Source: Salibacter sp031581065 (GTDB lineage Bacteria; Bacteroidota; Bacteroidia; Flavobacteriales_G; Salibacteraceae). Taken from it: DNA of 64,000 bases. The stretch lies in contig NZ_JAVLBN010000001.1 in the NCBI RefSeq assembly GCF_031581065.1, forward strand, positions 62,001 through 126,000, read 5' to 3'. Shown piece by piece: positions 18,515-26,584 of the stretch. The position numbers were made by a program, and so were the translations under genes. Below the pieces are notes generated by a model. The model searched no databases. It was not told the origin of the DNA and saw nothing but the letters and a program-made list of their open reading frames with translations. Every line of letters begins with the position of its first letter. Position 1 is the stretch's first letter.

Positions 18515-19699
18515 TTACTCAATAATTTCAGTAACCTGACCAGCACCAACTGTACGTCCACCTTCGCGAATTGCGAATTTAAGACCTGTGTTGATAGCTA
18601 CAGGCGCGATCAATTCAACAGTAATTGTTAGGTTGTCACCTGGCATTACCATTTCACGACCTTCATCAAGAAGAATTTCACCAGTAACGTCTGTAGTTCT
18701 TAAGTAGAACTGTGGACGGTATTTATTGTGGAATGGAGTGTGACGTCCACCTTCTTCTTTCTTAAGGATATAAACCTCAGCTTTAAATTTAGTGTGAGGA
18801 GTGATTGTTCCTGGTCTAGCAATTACCTGACCACGTTTAATTTCCTTTTTATCAATACCTCTTAAAAGAAGACCTACGTTATCGCCTGCTTCTCCTCTAT
18901 CAAGGATTTTACGGAACATCTCAACACCGGTAATAGTAGATTTCATGTTTGATCCCATTCCTGAGATTTCAACATCGTCACCAGTATTAACAACGCCAGA
19001 CTCGATACGTCCAGTAGCAACTGTACCACGACCTGTAATTGAGAATACATCCTCAACTGGCATCAAGAATTCTTTATCAACATCACGTGGAGGCAATGGA
19101 ATATGGTTATCAACTGCTTCCATCAATTCTACTACTTTGTTCACCCACTTTTCTTCACCGTTAAGTGCACCAAGTGCAGAACCTTGAATAACTGGTGTTT
19201 CATCTCCGTCAAAGTCGTAGAATGAAAGTAACTCACGAATTTCCATTTCCACAAGCTCAAGTAGTTCTTCATCATCAACAAGGTCAACCTTGTTCATGAA
19301 AACTACAATTGCAGGTACGTTTACCTGACGTGCAAGTAGAATGTGCTCACGAGTTTGTGGCATTGGACCATCAGTTGCAGCAACTACCAAAATAGCACCG
19401 TCCATTTGGGCAGCACCAGTAATCATGTTCTTAACGTAGTCAGCGTGACCTGGGCAATCAACGTGAGCGTAGTGACGCTTATCTGTTGTATATTCAACGT
19501 GTGATGTATTAATTGTAATACCACGTTCTTTTTCTTCAGGAGCGTTATCGATAGTATCGAAATCGCGCTGATCTGACAATCCCTGTCCTGAAAGAACAGT
19601 AGTAATTGCAGCTGTCAAAGTTGTTTTTCCGTGGTCAACGTGACCTATCGTACCTATGTTAATGTGCGGTTTGGAACGATCAAAAGTTTCTTTAGCCAT
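18515..19699 (-). CDS. tuf: Elongation factor Tu
   Basis: The 394-residue GTPase delivers aminoacyl-tRNA to the ribosome. G1 GHVDHGKTTLT, G2 region ERGITINTSHVEY, G3 DCPGHADYVKNMITGA and G4 NKVD are intact, followed by domains II and III (GGRHTPFHNKYRPQFYLRTTDVTG). It lies between the four-tRNA cluster and tRNA-Trp-secE, as tufB does in E. coli. Confidence 0.99.
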   Translation of the reverse strand: MAKETFDRSKPHINIGTIGHVDHGKTTLTAAITTVLSGQGLSDQRDFDTIDNAPEEKERGITINTSHVEYTTDKRHYAHVDCPGHADYVKNMITGAAQMDGAILVVAATDGPMPQTREHILLARQVNVPAIVVFMNKVDLVDDEELLELVEMEIRELLSFYDFDGDETPVIQGSALGALNGEEKWVNKVVELMEAVDNHIPLPPRDVDKEFLMPVEDVFSITGRGTVATGRIESGVVNTGDDVEISGMGSNMKSTITGVEMFRKILDRGEAGDNVGLLLRGIDKKEIKRGQVIARPGTITPHTKFKAEVYILKKEEGGRHTPFHNKYRPQFYLRTTDVTGEILLDEGREMVMPGDNLTITVELIAPVAINTGLKFAIREGGRTVGAGQVTEIIE

Positions 19700-19768
19700 A
19701 GCTTTTGAATTAGTTAATTAATTCCTCTTTTAATATATAATTTTCATCGTTTAAATACGCCACCTTAG

Positions 19769-19840
<72 letters not shown>

Positions 19841-19926
19841 AATCGTGTGAGAAACTTTCTCTTCACATCACCAATCTTGCTTCTCACTTAAAAAAATAAA
19901 CAAGTGACGAACACTTATTTATTTAG

Positions 19927-20000
19927 AGCGGGAAACGGGATTCGAACCCGCGACCCTTAGCTTGGAAGGCTAATGCTCTAGCCAGCTGAGCTACTCCCGC
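19927..20000 (-). tRNA. tRNA-Gly (anticodon TCC)
   Basis: Acceptor GCGGGAG pairs with TTCCCGC (one G-T pair); anticodon loop CTTCCAA; T-loop TTCGAAT. CCA is not encoded. Confidence 0.97.
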
Positions 20001-20011
20001 TTAAATCAAAG

Positions 20012-20093
20012 TGGGGAGAGCAGGATTCGAACCTACGAAGGCGTAGCCAACAGATTTACAGTCTGCCCCGTTTGACCGCTTCGGTATCTCCCC
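20012..20093 (-). tRNA. tRNA-Tyr (anticodon GTA)
   Basis: An 82-nt class II tRNA with a long variable arm. Acceptor GGGGAGA pairs with TCTCCCC, the anticodon loop is CTGTAAA and the T-loop TTCGAAT. It is 11 bp upstream (transcription sense) of tRNA-Gly. Confidence 0.97.
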
Positions 20094-20115
20094 AATCTAA
20101 ACATTTTAAAGAACG

Positions 20116-20189
20116 AGCCAATGGAGGGACTCGAACCCCCGACCGGCTGATTACAAATCAGCTGCTCTAGCCAGCTGAGCTACATTGGC
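20116..20189 (-). tRNA. tRNA-Thr (anticodon TGT)
   Basis: Acceptor GCCAATG pairs with CATTGGC; anticodon stem GCTGA/TCAGC with loop TTTGTAA; T-loop TTCGAGT. It is the first gene of the tRNA-tuf operon. Confidence 0.97.
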
Positions 20190-20198
20190 TTTTGCTGC

Positions 20199-20229
20199 AA
20201 AAAAACAGCCCTTTCTTTTAAAAGGACTG
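20199..20229 (-). terminator. Intrinsic terminator after hpf, overlapping the tRNA-operon promoter
   Basis: Stem 20206-20214 with 20221-20229 (9 positions, one mismatch) followed on the minus strand by seven T residues. It lies between hpf and tRNA-Thr(TGT). The arm at 20221-20229 abuts the -7 box, so transcripts started from that promoter near 20223 should lack most of this arm. Confidence 0.75.
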
Positions 20230-20260
20230 CAAATGTAATAACAAAAATATTTCGTGCAAA
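20230..20260 (-). promoter_or_regulatory. Promoter of the tRNA-tuf operon
   Basis: On the minus strand TTTG (20260-20257), a 19-bp spacer and TACATTTG (20237-20230) give a textbook Bacteroidetes -33/-7 promoter. The predicted start is near 20223, about 34 nt before the first tRNA. Confidence 0.78.
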
Positions 20261-20280
20261 CTTTATTTCTTTTTTTTCAC

Positions 20281-20580
20281 CTAATGTGTACGCAATTTTT
20301 CTTTTGTCTTTTTGATTTGTCTGCGAAGGGCTTCTACGCAACTATCAGTAGCTTCTTCAAAAGTTTTGCATTGCTTTTTTGCAAATGGGTTATTACCAGG
20401 TATTTCGAGTTTCATTTCTACAATCTTATTGGTCTTGTCTTCTGTATTTTCTACTCTTAGGATTACTTCACCTGAAATTATTCCATCAAAATACTGTTCT
20501 AGTTTATCAGCTTTGCGCTGTATGAAATCAACTAATTTTTGATCGGCATCAAAATGTACGGATTGAATGTCTAATTTCAT
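20281..20580 (-). CDS. hpf: Ribosome hibernation-promoting factor (short HPF/RaiA type)
   Basis: A 99-residue protein of the sigma-54 modulation/S30EA family (MKLDIQSVHFDADQKLVDFIQRKADKL at the start, then the DGIISGEVILRVEN strand). Such factors bind the 30S decoding region and inactivate ribosomes in starvation. It has only the N-terminal domain, so it is the short form. It is 11 bp downstream of xerC and probably shares its message with rpsU and xerC. Confidence 0.9.
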   Translation of the reverse strand: MKLDIQSVHFDADQKLVDFIQRKADKLEQYFDGIISGEVILRVENTEDKTNKIVEMKLEIPGNNPFAKKQCKTFEEATDSCVEALRRQIKKTKEKLRTH

Positions 20581-20591
20581 ATCTAATGATT

Positions 20592-21482
20592 TTAGGCCCT
20601 TGGATGGGCGTGTTTATAAATGTCTTTTAATTTTTCAAATGAATTATGCGTATAAACTTCTGTAGCGGATAGGTTTGAATGACCCAATAACTCCTTTATT
20701 GTATTTAGCTCTGCTCCCTTATTGAGAAGGTGAGTAGCGAAGGTATGCCTCAACACATGCGGACTTCTTTTCTCTATAGTTGTTATTTGATCCAGACAAT
20801 TTCGCACAGTATTATATACGAGTTTTGGGTACATTTTATTTCCTTTTTCGGTGACAAAAAGCACGTCTTCATCAACAGTTTTTGGGTTCTGACTGTGATT
20901 CAAATATTTATCGATTAAATTACGGAGCTCTTTTGTTATGGGCACATAGCGTTCCTTATTCCCCTTACCAATGGCCTTTATTAGTCCGCGGTTTAAATCG
21001 AGCTGGTCGTGTGTTAAGTTGATCAACTCTGATGTTCGCATTCCGGTTTGATACAGCATTTCAATCAATAATTGATCCCTGCACCCAACCCAATCATCTG
21101 TAAAATAATCTGAGTGGCTGAAAAGTTTGTCCATATCAGATTGTGATACAAACTGTGGAAGTCGTTTCTTGTTTTTAGGAGCTATGATTTTTTGAGTGGG
21201 ATTGGTTTGGATGGTTCTTTTTCTCAACTGGAATTTGAAAAAGGACTTTAGAGTTGAGATCTTTCGATTGACCGATGTATTTTCCATCCCTTCGTTCACG
21301 AGTTTGAGTATCCATGAACGAATTATTTGATAGTTGATGTCTGTAAGGTTGTAGTTGTCTTCCAATGTTTCATCTAAAAACTGCTGAAAAGCTAATAGAT
21401 CATTTTGATAAGCTGTAACTGTATGATCAGAGTAGCGCTTTTCAAGTTTTATATATCTGATGAACTTCTCGATTGGCAACAT
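20592..21482 (-). CDS. xerC: Tyrosine recombinase XerC
   Basis: The 296-residue recombinase has an N-terminal SAM-like core-binding domain (about 1-90) and a catalytic domain with every active residue present: Arg in MLYQTGMRTSELI, Lys in GKGNKERYVP, HVLRHTFATHL (His-x-x-Arg), His in LLGHSNLSATEVYTH and Tyr in the same stretch. It resolves chromosome dimers at dif. Housekeeping context (rpsU, hpf) argues against a mobile-element integrase. No dif-like site is evident nearby. Confidence 0.93.
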   Translation of the reverse strand: MLPIEKFIRYIKLEKRYSDHTVTAYQNDLLAFQQFLDETLEDNYNLTDINYQIIRSWILKLVNEGMENTSVNRKISTLKSFFKFQLRKRTIQTNPTQKIIAPKNKKRLPQFVSQSDMDKLFSHSDYFTDDWVGCRDQLLIEMLYQTGMRTSELINLTHDQLDLNRGLIKAIGKGNKERYVPITKELRNLIDKYLNHSQNPKTVDEDVLFVTEKGNKMYPKLVYNTVRNCLDQITTIEKRSPHVLRHTFATHLLNKGAELNTIKELLGHSNLSATEVYTHNSFEKLKDIYKHAHPRA

Positions 21483-21496
21483 TTTTCACAAACAAA

Positions 21497-21547
21497 TTGG
21501 ACCTATAAAGGTAGTGATTTAAAAACACTTTTCCTCTATAGGTCCAA
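21497..21547 (-). terminator. Long stem-loop between rpsU and xerC
   Basis: An 11-bp perfect outer stem (21497-21507 with 21537-21547) encloses an inner AGTG/CACT stem (21513-21516 with 21526-21529). On the minus strand TTTGTTTG follows. It is either a partial terminator or a processing hairpin that separates high rpsU output from xerC-hpf. Confidence 0.65.
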
Positions 21548-21569
21548 AAATTTTTAAGGAGAGAATATG

Positions 21570-21761
21570 TTATTCTTCTTCCTGTCTAAGCTGTTGCTTA
21601 TATATTGCTTTGATCTTTTGCTCTCTGCGCTCCATTGAAGGTTTCGTGTATTTTTGACGATCCCTTAGTTCACGCATAACGCCTGTGCGCTCAAATTTTT
21701 TCTTGTACTTTTTTAAGGCTCTTTCTATTGATTCGCCTTCTTTAACTGGTATAACTAGCAT
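21570..21761 (-). CDS. rpsU: 30S ribosomal protein bS21
   Basis: A 63-residue basic protein (MLVIPVKEGESIERALKKYKKKFERTG at the start, with internal RRE/QKY-rich helices) matching bS21. In Bacteroidota ribosomes bS21, with bS18 and bS6, holds the 3' end of 16S rRNA so that most messages do not use a Shine-Dalgarno. This gene is preceded by an unusually long Shine-Dalgarno and its own promoter, which fits reported bS21 autoregulation. It is 63 bp downstream of the acyl-CoA dehydrogenase gap and heads the rpsU-xerC-hpf run. Confidence 0.96.
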   Translation of the reverse strand: MLVIPVKEGESIERALKKYKKKFERTGVMRELRDRQKYTKPSMERREQKIKAIYKQQLRQEEE

Positions 21762-21771
21762 AATTCTTAAC

Positions 21772-21782
21772 CACCTCCTTTC
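21772..21782 (-). promoter_or_regulatory. Extended Shine-Dalgarno of rpsU
   Basis: The minus strand reads GAAAGGAGGTG, complementary over 11 nt to the usual 16S 3' end (CACCUCCUUUC), about 10 nt before the rpsU ATG. Other genes in the window have no comparable site except the weaker one at 58369-58378. Confidence 0.9.
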
Positions 21783-21792
21783 GTAAGTCCGG

Positions 21793-21800
21793 CAAAAGTA
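21793..21800 (-). promoter_or_regulatory. Putative -7 box for rpsU
   Basis: Minus-strand TACTTTTG matches TAnnTTTG. The predicted start near 21786 leaves a short leader that begins just before the Shine-Dalgarno. Confidence 0.6.
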
Positions 21801-21824
21801 AATCTAATTTTCAGATCTCCAAGC

Positions 21825-22964
21825 TTATTTTAATATTTCTCGTGCGATAACGAGCTTTTGAATTTCTGATGTTCCTTCACCGATTGTACAAAGCTTACAA
21901 TCACGGTAGAATTTCTCAACTGGGTATTCTTTCGTGTACCCATAACCACCAAAGATTTGAACGGCTTCATTAGCAGCTCGGCAAGAAACCTCAGATGCCA
22001 TGTACTTAGCCATTGCTGATTCTTTAGTCATTCTCTCACCTCTGTTTTTCATATCTGCAGCTTGCATCGTCAGCAATTCAGCTGCTTCAATTTCGCTTGC
22101 CATATCAGCAAGTTTGAATGCTATTGCCTGGAATTTAGAAATTGGCTGACCAAATTGCTCACGTTCTTTTGAATATTGCTTGGCAGCATCAAATGCTCCT
22201 TTTGCTATTCCTATAGATAGAGCTGCAATAGAAATACGGCCTCCGTCAAGTACTTTCATTGCCTGTACGAAACCATCTCCTACTTCACCGAGTACGTTTT
22301 CTTCTGGTACGCGGCAATCTTCAAAAATCATTTCAGCTGTTTCGCTGGCACGCATCCCTAATTTATTCTCTTTTTTTCCGCCTGAGAAACCAGGGGTTCC
22401 ACGTTCAACGATGAAAGCTGTAATTCCGTGACTATCCAGTAAATCTCCGGTTCTGGCTAAAACTACGGCTACATCTCCTGAAATACCATGTGTAATCCAG
22501 TTTTTGGCCCCATTAATTACCCATTCGTTGCCGTCTTTTTTAGCAGTAACCTTCATACGCATTGCATCAGATCCTGTATTGGCTTCGGTCAAACCCCAGG
22601 CGCCAATATATTCACCTGAAGCTAACTTTGGAAGGTACTTCTTCTTTTGTTCTTCATTTCCAAACTGGAGTATGTGACCAGTACAGAGTGAGTTGTGAGC
22701 AGCCATCGATAAACCTACGGCTCCGCAAACTCTTGAAATTTCTGAGATTGCTGTTACATATTCAAAGTAGCCAAAACCAGATCCACCATATTCGTTAGGA
22801 ACAAGTACACCTAGTAATCCCAGTTCGCCCATTCTTTTCATTAGGTCAACCGGAAAAGTTTGATCCTCGTCCCACTTAAGGACATTTGGCTTTATTTCTT
22901 TTTCAGCGAAATCCTGAACCATGTCCTGGATCATTCGCTGATTTTCTGTCATTTCAAAATTCAT
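21825..22964 (-). CDS. Acyl-CoA dehydrogenase
   Basis: The 379-residue FAD enzyme has the three-domain acyl-CoA dehydrogenase layout. Seen are EYGGSGFGYFEYVTAISEISRVC, the FAD/substrate signature GAWGLTEANTGSDAMRMK, RTGDLLDSHGITAFIVERG, QFGQPISKFQAIAFKLADMA, and the C-terminal AVQIFGGYGYTKEYPVEKFYRDCK with IGEGTSEIQKLVIAREIL. The catalytic Glu lies in the usual VEKFYRDCKLCTIGEGTSE area or at the short-chain position; the substrate chain length is not fixed by sequence, but similarity favours a short-chain/butyryl-type enzyme of beta-oxidation. It is 26 bp downstream of the helix-hairpin-helix gene, likely the same operon. Confidence 0.92.
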   Translation of the reverse strand: MNFEMTENQRMIQDMVQDFAEKEIKPNVLKWDEDQTFPVDLMKRMGELGLLGVLVPNEYGGSGFGYFEYVTAISEISRVCGAVGLSMAAHNSLCTGHILQFGNEEQKKKYLPKLASGEYIGAWGLTEANTGSDAMRMKVTAKKDGNEWVINGAKNWITHGISGDVAVVLARTGDLLDSHGITAFIVERGTPGFSGGKKENKLGMRASETAEMIFEDCRVPEENVLGEVGDGFVQAMKVLDGGRISIAALSIGIAKGAFDAAKQYSKEREQFGQPISKFQAIAFKLADMASEIEAAELLTMQAADMKNRGERMTKESAMAKYMASEVSCRAANEAVQIFGGYGYTKEYPVEKFYRDCKLCTIGEGTSEIQKLVIAREILK

Positions 22965-22990
22965 AATAAAAAATATAAAATGTTGATTCT

Positions 22991-24010
22991 CTACTTTTTT
23001 GTCACTTTAAGATAGGGTGCAATTTTAATGTATAAAACGTCATTTAGCAAGCCTTGTTCGCGCAAGTCTTCAAGGTTTTCAAATTTCCCGTTCTCCCTCC
23101 TGTATGTTTCTATTTGAATGGCGAGATGATTTGTGATATAAGGATGCCTTCCTATTTCATAAGCATCAGTATTATTGATATCAATTTTTTGAATTGAGTC
23201 TCTATTAGTCACCTTGAAATACGGAGCTATTTGGCTGTACAAACTATCACTTATTCCATAAACTTCTTTGAGTTGACCAACGCTTAAATATCCTCCCAGT
23301 AAATCTCTGTAGTTTATAATCCTGTTTGAATAGGCCGGTCCAATTCCGTAAATTTTCTGTAACTCTTCAGCTTTACAGGCATTCAATTCAAATGTTAAAT
23401 TCTCGTACTTATCTTTTTCAATGGTGTCTTTGGCTATACTATCTATTTTGGTTTCAGCTATTAATGTATCAGTTTTACGGTCAGAGCCGGTGGAATCAAA
23501 CCGTTGTTTTCTTTTCGAAATATGCATGTATCCAGCCAGCTCATCAACAAGGTTTGTATCAATGTAGTAAATTTCTTTTAAATCTGCAGGCTTTATAAAA
23601 TGTCCTCCGTGTTTTCTGTATTTCACAATATTATCAGCAACGTAATCTTTAAAGCCGAGTAGTTCAAGGCTATCTGCGGAGAGTGAATTTGGATCAAATT
23701 GAAATCGTTTCCGCTCCTTCTTCACGGGTTTTTTGCCAGCAACGGGGACATCGTTCGGTTCTGACCATGACCTATTTTCATCACTGCTTTGGTTACTGTA
23801 CTTTGATTTTGTTTTCACCAATTTTGACCGATACTCAGCCAGCAAGCTATCGCTGGCTTTCTCATCAACTCCTAATTCAGTGTTTAGCCTGTAAAAACGA
23901 TTGGGTAAAGCTAGCGCTATGATCAATATGGCTATAATGAAAACGAGCACAACAATTCCGTTGCGCTCGCTTCTTGTAAAATGAAATATTTCCTGTAGAG
24001 GGTTTTTCAT
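22991..24010 (-). CDS. Membrane-anchored ComEA-like triple helix-hairpin-helix protein
   Basis: The 339-residue protein has one TM helix near the N-terminus (GIVVLVFIIAILIIALALP, about 19-37) and a basic/polar linker. Then come three ComEA-type helix-hairpin-helix units at about 108-170 (LSADSLELLGFKDYVADNIV), 210-265 (IYGIGPAYSNRIINYR) and 275-335 (DAYEIGRHPYITNHLAIQIE). Tandem units of this type bind DNA backbone; ComEA uses one to pull transforming DNA into the periplasm. Orientation suggests the DNA-binding part is periplasmic. Two GGTCAGANCC motifs in inverted order (23479 and 23757) fall in the linker. A role in DNA uptake is inference; many Bacteroidota carry this gene beside acyl-CoA dehydrogenase with no test of function. 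Confidence 0.82.
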   Translation of the reverse strand: MKNPLQEIFHFTRSERNGIVVLVFIIAILIIALALPNRFYRLNTELGVDEKASDSLLAEYRSKLVKTKSKYSNQSSDENRSWSEPNDVPVAGKKPVKKERKRFQFDPNSLSADSLELLGFKDYVADNIVKYRKHGGHFIKPADLKEIYYIDTNLVDELAGYMHISKRKQRFDSTGSDRKTDTLIAETKIDSIAKDTIEKDKYENLTFELNACKAEELQKIYGIGPAYSNRIINYRDLLGGYLSVGQLKEVYGISDSLYSQIAPYFKVTNRDSIQKIDINNTDAYEIGRHPYITNHLAIQIETYRRENGKFENLEDLREQGLLNDVLYIKIAPYLKVTKK

Positions 24011-24034
24011 AGGGCAAAATTTTACCGCCCTAAT

Positions 24035-25654
24035 TTATTTAAATCTTTTTATTTCACCCGTTTTAATACGTTTAAAGTAATCATCAAGGTCTTTCTTAAC
24101 TTCACCTACAAGGAAGTAAATCCCGAATATGTTGGGGAAGGCCATACCTAGAATCATCATATCAGAAAAATCGAGAACGGCTCCCAAGCTAGATGATGCT
24201 CCCACGATAATGAATAAAAGGAAAATTACTTTGTACGATACAACTGCAGCTTTGCTTTGACCAAATAGGAAGGTCCAGCTTTTTAATCCGTAATAAGACC
24301 AGCTGATCATTGTTGAGAATGCAAACAATACAATTGCGAGGATCAATAAATATTTAAACCAGGGGAATACACTTGAAAATGCTGCCGCTGTAAGTTCAGA
24401 TCCTTCTAAACTTTCAGGACCTCCATCAGCAAACCCTGTAAAGATTAACACGAGAGCTGTCATTGTACAAACTACAACTGTATCGATAAATGGCTCTAGC
24501 AATGCTACAATACCTTCACTTACCGGTTCATTGGTTTTTGAAGCTGAGTGAGCAATTGAAGCAGAACCTACTCCTGCCTCATTTGAGAAAGCTGAACGCT
24601 GGAAACCTGTAATCAATACTCCCAGGAATCCTCCTTTGAGTGCATCGGCATCGAATGCTCCGTTCCAAATAGCTGCAAATCCTTCTCCCAGGTTTGCCCA
24701 GTTCATTCCGATAATTACGATTGCTGTAATCACATAAGAAGCAACCATAACCGGTACAATTTTATCAGTAACTTTTGCAATACTCCTTATTCCACCAATA
24801 ATTACAATTCCAACGAGAATTGCCATCACAACACCAAACCAAAAGCCGTGATCCTGCATGAATGTAAACTCTCCTGAAAATTGAGCAAATGCTTGATTGG
24901 CCTGAAACATATTACCTCCGCCAAAAGATCCTCCAATACATAGGATGGCAAATAGTCCGGCAAGAACCTTACCTAACCATTTGAGGTTGCGTTTTTCAAG
25001 TCCGCGACTCAAGTAGTACATTGGTCCTCCGCTAACACGACCATCAAAACCAATTGTTCTGTATTTTACACCTAATGTACATTCGACAAATTTAGAAGTC
25101 ATCCCAAATAATCCGGCTACAATCATCCATAAAGTAGCACCGGGACCTCCTAATGAAACAGCTACTGCAACACCTGCTATGTTTCCAAGACCTACTGTTG
25201 CTGATAGTGCTGTTGTCAAGGCCTGGAAGTGACTCACTTCACCTTCATCATCTGGATTATCATAAACTCCCCTAACCAATGCTATGGCGTGTTTTACTCC
25301 CCATACATTGAGAAATTTCATCCTAAGTGTGAAAAATATGGCTCCTGATATCAACCATATTACAACGAGTGGTATTTGGTGGGTAACGATTTCACCTTTT
25401 GCATTGATAACTGGATTACCGGCTGAATCTCGCACTGTGGGATCGTGAAGTCCCAGTTTTTCAAAAGGATCTACAAAGAGTACAGCGGCTATTGCGTCAA
25501 CAACTGGTCTAAATTTATTATCAATCTTTTGACTCAGGGTCAATTCTTCTTTGGTACCTTCTCCACTTTTGCCTTCTTCGGCAATGGCACTTACATTGAA
25601 TGCAAATACGTTGATCAAAAGAACTACTAATAACTTCCTTGTAAATCCAGTCAT
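24035..25654 (-). CDS. AGCS family sodium:alanine/glycine symporter
   Basis: The 539-residue protein has the AGCS signatures ATVGLGNIAGVAVAVSLGGPGA, FVECTLGVKYR, FGGGNMFQANQAF and FQRSAFSNEAGVGSASIAHSA, with about ten TM helices. These carriers bring alanine or glycine in with Na+. An extra N-terminal part of about 90 residues begins with a signal-peptide-like helix (LLVVLLINVFAFNVSAIA) and a soluble stretch before the first core helix. The gene starts a probable three-gene operon with the helix-hairpin-helix and acyl-CoA dehydrogenase genes. Confidence 0.93.
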   Translation of the reverse strand: MTGFTRKLLVVLLINVFAFNVSAIAEEGKSGEGTKEELTLSQKIDNKFRPVVDAIAAVLFVDPFEKLGLHDPTVRDSAGNPVINAKGEIVTHQIPLVVIWLISGAIFFTLRMKFLNVWGVKHAIALVRGVYDNPDDEGEVSHFQALTTALSATVGLGNIAGVAVAVSLGGPGATLWMIVAGLFGMTSKFVECTLGVKYRTIGFDGRVSGGPMYYLSRGLEKRNLKWLGKVLAGLFAILCIGGSFGGGNMFQANQAFAQFSGEFTFMQDHGFWFGVVMAILVGIVIIGGIRSIAKVTDKIVPVMVASYVITAIVIIGMNWANLGEGFAAIWNGAFDADALKGGFLGVLITGFQRSAFSNEAGVGSASIAHSASKTNEPVSEGIVALLEPFIDTVVVCTMTALVLIFTGFADGGPESLEGSELTAAAFSSVFPWFKYLLILAIVLFAFSTMISWSYYGLKSWTFLFGQSKAAVVSYKVIFLLFIIVGASSSLGAVLDFSDMMILGMAFPNIFGIYFLVGEVKKDLDDYFKRIKTGEIKRFK

Positions 25655-25680
25655 GTACTTTGTTTTTTTAATAATTCAGC

Positions 25681-25688
25681 CAAATATA
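25681..25688 (-). promoter_or_regulatory. Putative -7 box for the AGCS operon
   Basis: Minus-strand TATATTTG matches TAnnTTTG, 27 bp before the start codon at 25654. The box lies directly after the end of the RmlD-like gene. Confidence 0.6.
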
Positions 25689-25702
25689 AAGAACGCTTAA
25701 AA

Positions 25703-26584
25703 CTAGCAATCCAAAACTTGAGTAATCACATTGCTCAATGGTTGTGGATTGTAATCAAAATCCCGTTTTGCTCGTACACAGCTAAAGCCTGTGATGGGAG
25801 GCCTTTCACCTGATTGATTCAGCTCCTTACCAGATACTGGTTGAACATTTGCCAAAGGTGTATCAAGTAAAGTTGCAATTTCCCGTGCAAAACCGAATAC
25901 CGAATATTCTTGCGGCCCACAAATGTTATAAGACCCTGTGAGATTACCAAATACAATTGAAGCAGTAGCAGATGCAACATCTCCTACGTATGTTGGTTTT
26001 CGCCATTGATCGTAAACAATTTTCACTGTTTTACTCTCTTTCAAATCTCTCGTTAGCCAGGAAAAAATATTTTCTCTCTCAGCTGTTTCCTTTATCCCAT
26101 AAACCAGTACAGGCCTAATGATCGCGAATTTTTCGAGATCACTTTGAATACGTTTTTCAGCAAGCATTTTGGTATATCCGTAATAGTTGACCGGGCTTTG
26201 ATAATCCTGTTCATCATAGCTGAATGATTTTCCAGCATAGACAAAGTCTAAGCTGAAAAAAATTAGTTTCTTATCACGGTCAGAGCACCAGGATGCTATC
26301 TCTTCAGTTGCCTCAACGTTAGCACGATATGCTATGTCGCGGTTTTCCTCGCAAACGTCAATTTGAGAAATAGCTCCAGCATGTATTATTATATCCGGAT
26401 TTATTTCGTGTAACACGATTTTGATTTTGCTTTTTTCTAAAAGATCGAGCTGTGAATACCGATCCAGGCTTCTACAACGCTGTGGTCCTCTTCCGGTTCC
26501 GACTGTTAATGATGCTTTTCCAAAGAATTCCTTTGCAATTTCGTTCCCAATTAGGCCATTGACTCCTGATATGAGAACTTTCAT
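25703..26584 (-). CDS. RmlD-like SDR family sugar-nucleotide reductase/epimerase
   Basis: The 293-residue extended SDR has an N-terminal NAD(P)-binding glycine motif GVNGLIGNEIAKEF, the INPDIIIHAGAISQIDVCEENRD stretch typical of RmlD/dTDP-4-dehydrorhamnose reductases, and a catalytic YGYTKMLAEK (YxxxK). It probably reduces or epimerises a nucleotide sugar, but no rhamnose genes are adjacent and other SDR roles are possible. The start codon directly follows the stop of the channel gene (0 bp gap). Confidence 0.75.
   Translation of the reverse strand: MKVLISGVNGLIGNEIAKEFFGKASLTVGTGRGPQRCRSLDRYSQLDLLEKSKIKIVLHEINPDIIIHAGAISQIDVCEENRDIAYRANVEATEEIASWCSDRDKKLIFFSLDFVYAGKSFSYDEQDYQSPVNYYGYTKMLAEKRIQSDLEKFAIIRPVLVYGIKETAERENIFSWLTRDLKESKTVKIVYDQWRKPTYVGDVASATASIVFGNLTGSYNICGPQEYSVFGFAREIATLLDTPLANVQPVSGKELNQSGERPPITGFSCVRAKRDFDYNPQPLSNVITQVLDC

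Noticed and set aside
20592..21482. Tyrosine recombinase as the integrase of a mobile element
   Set aside because: Sequence and neighbours (rpsU, hpf) fit housekeeping XerC. No att-like repeats at the adjacent tRNA genes and no cargo genes are seen.
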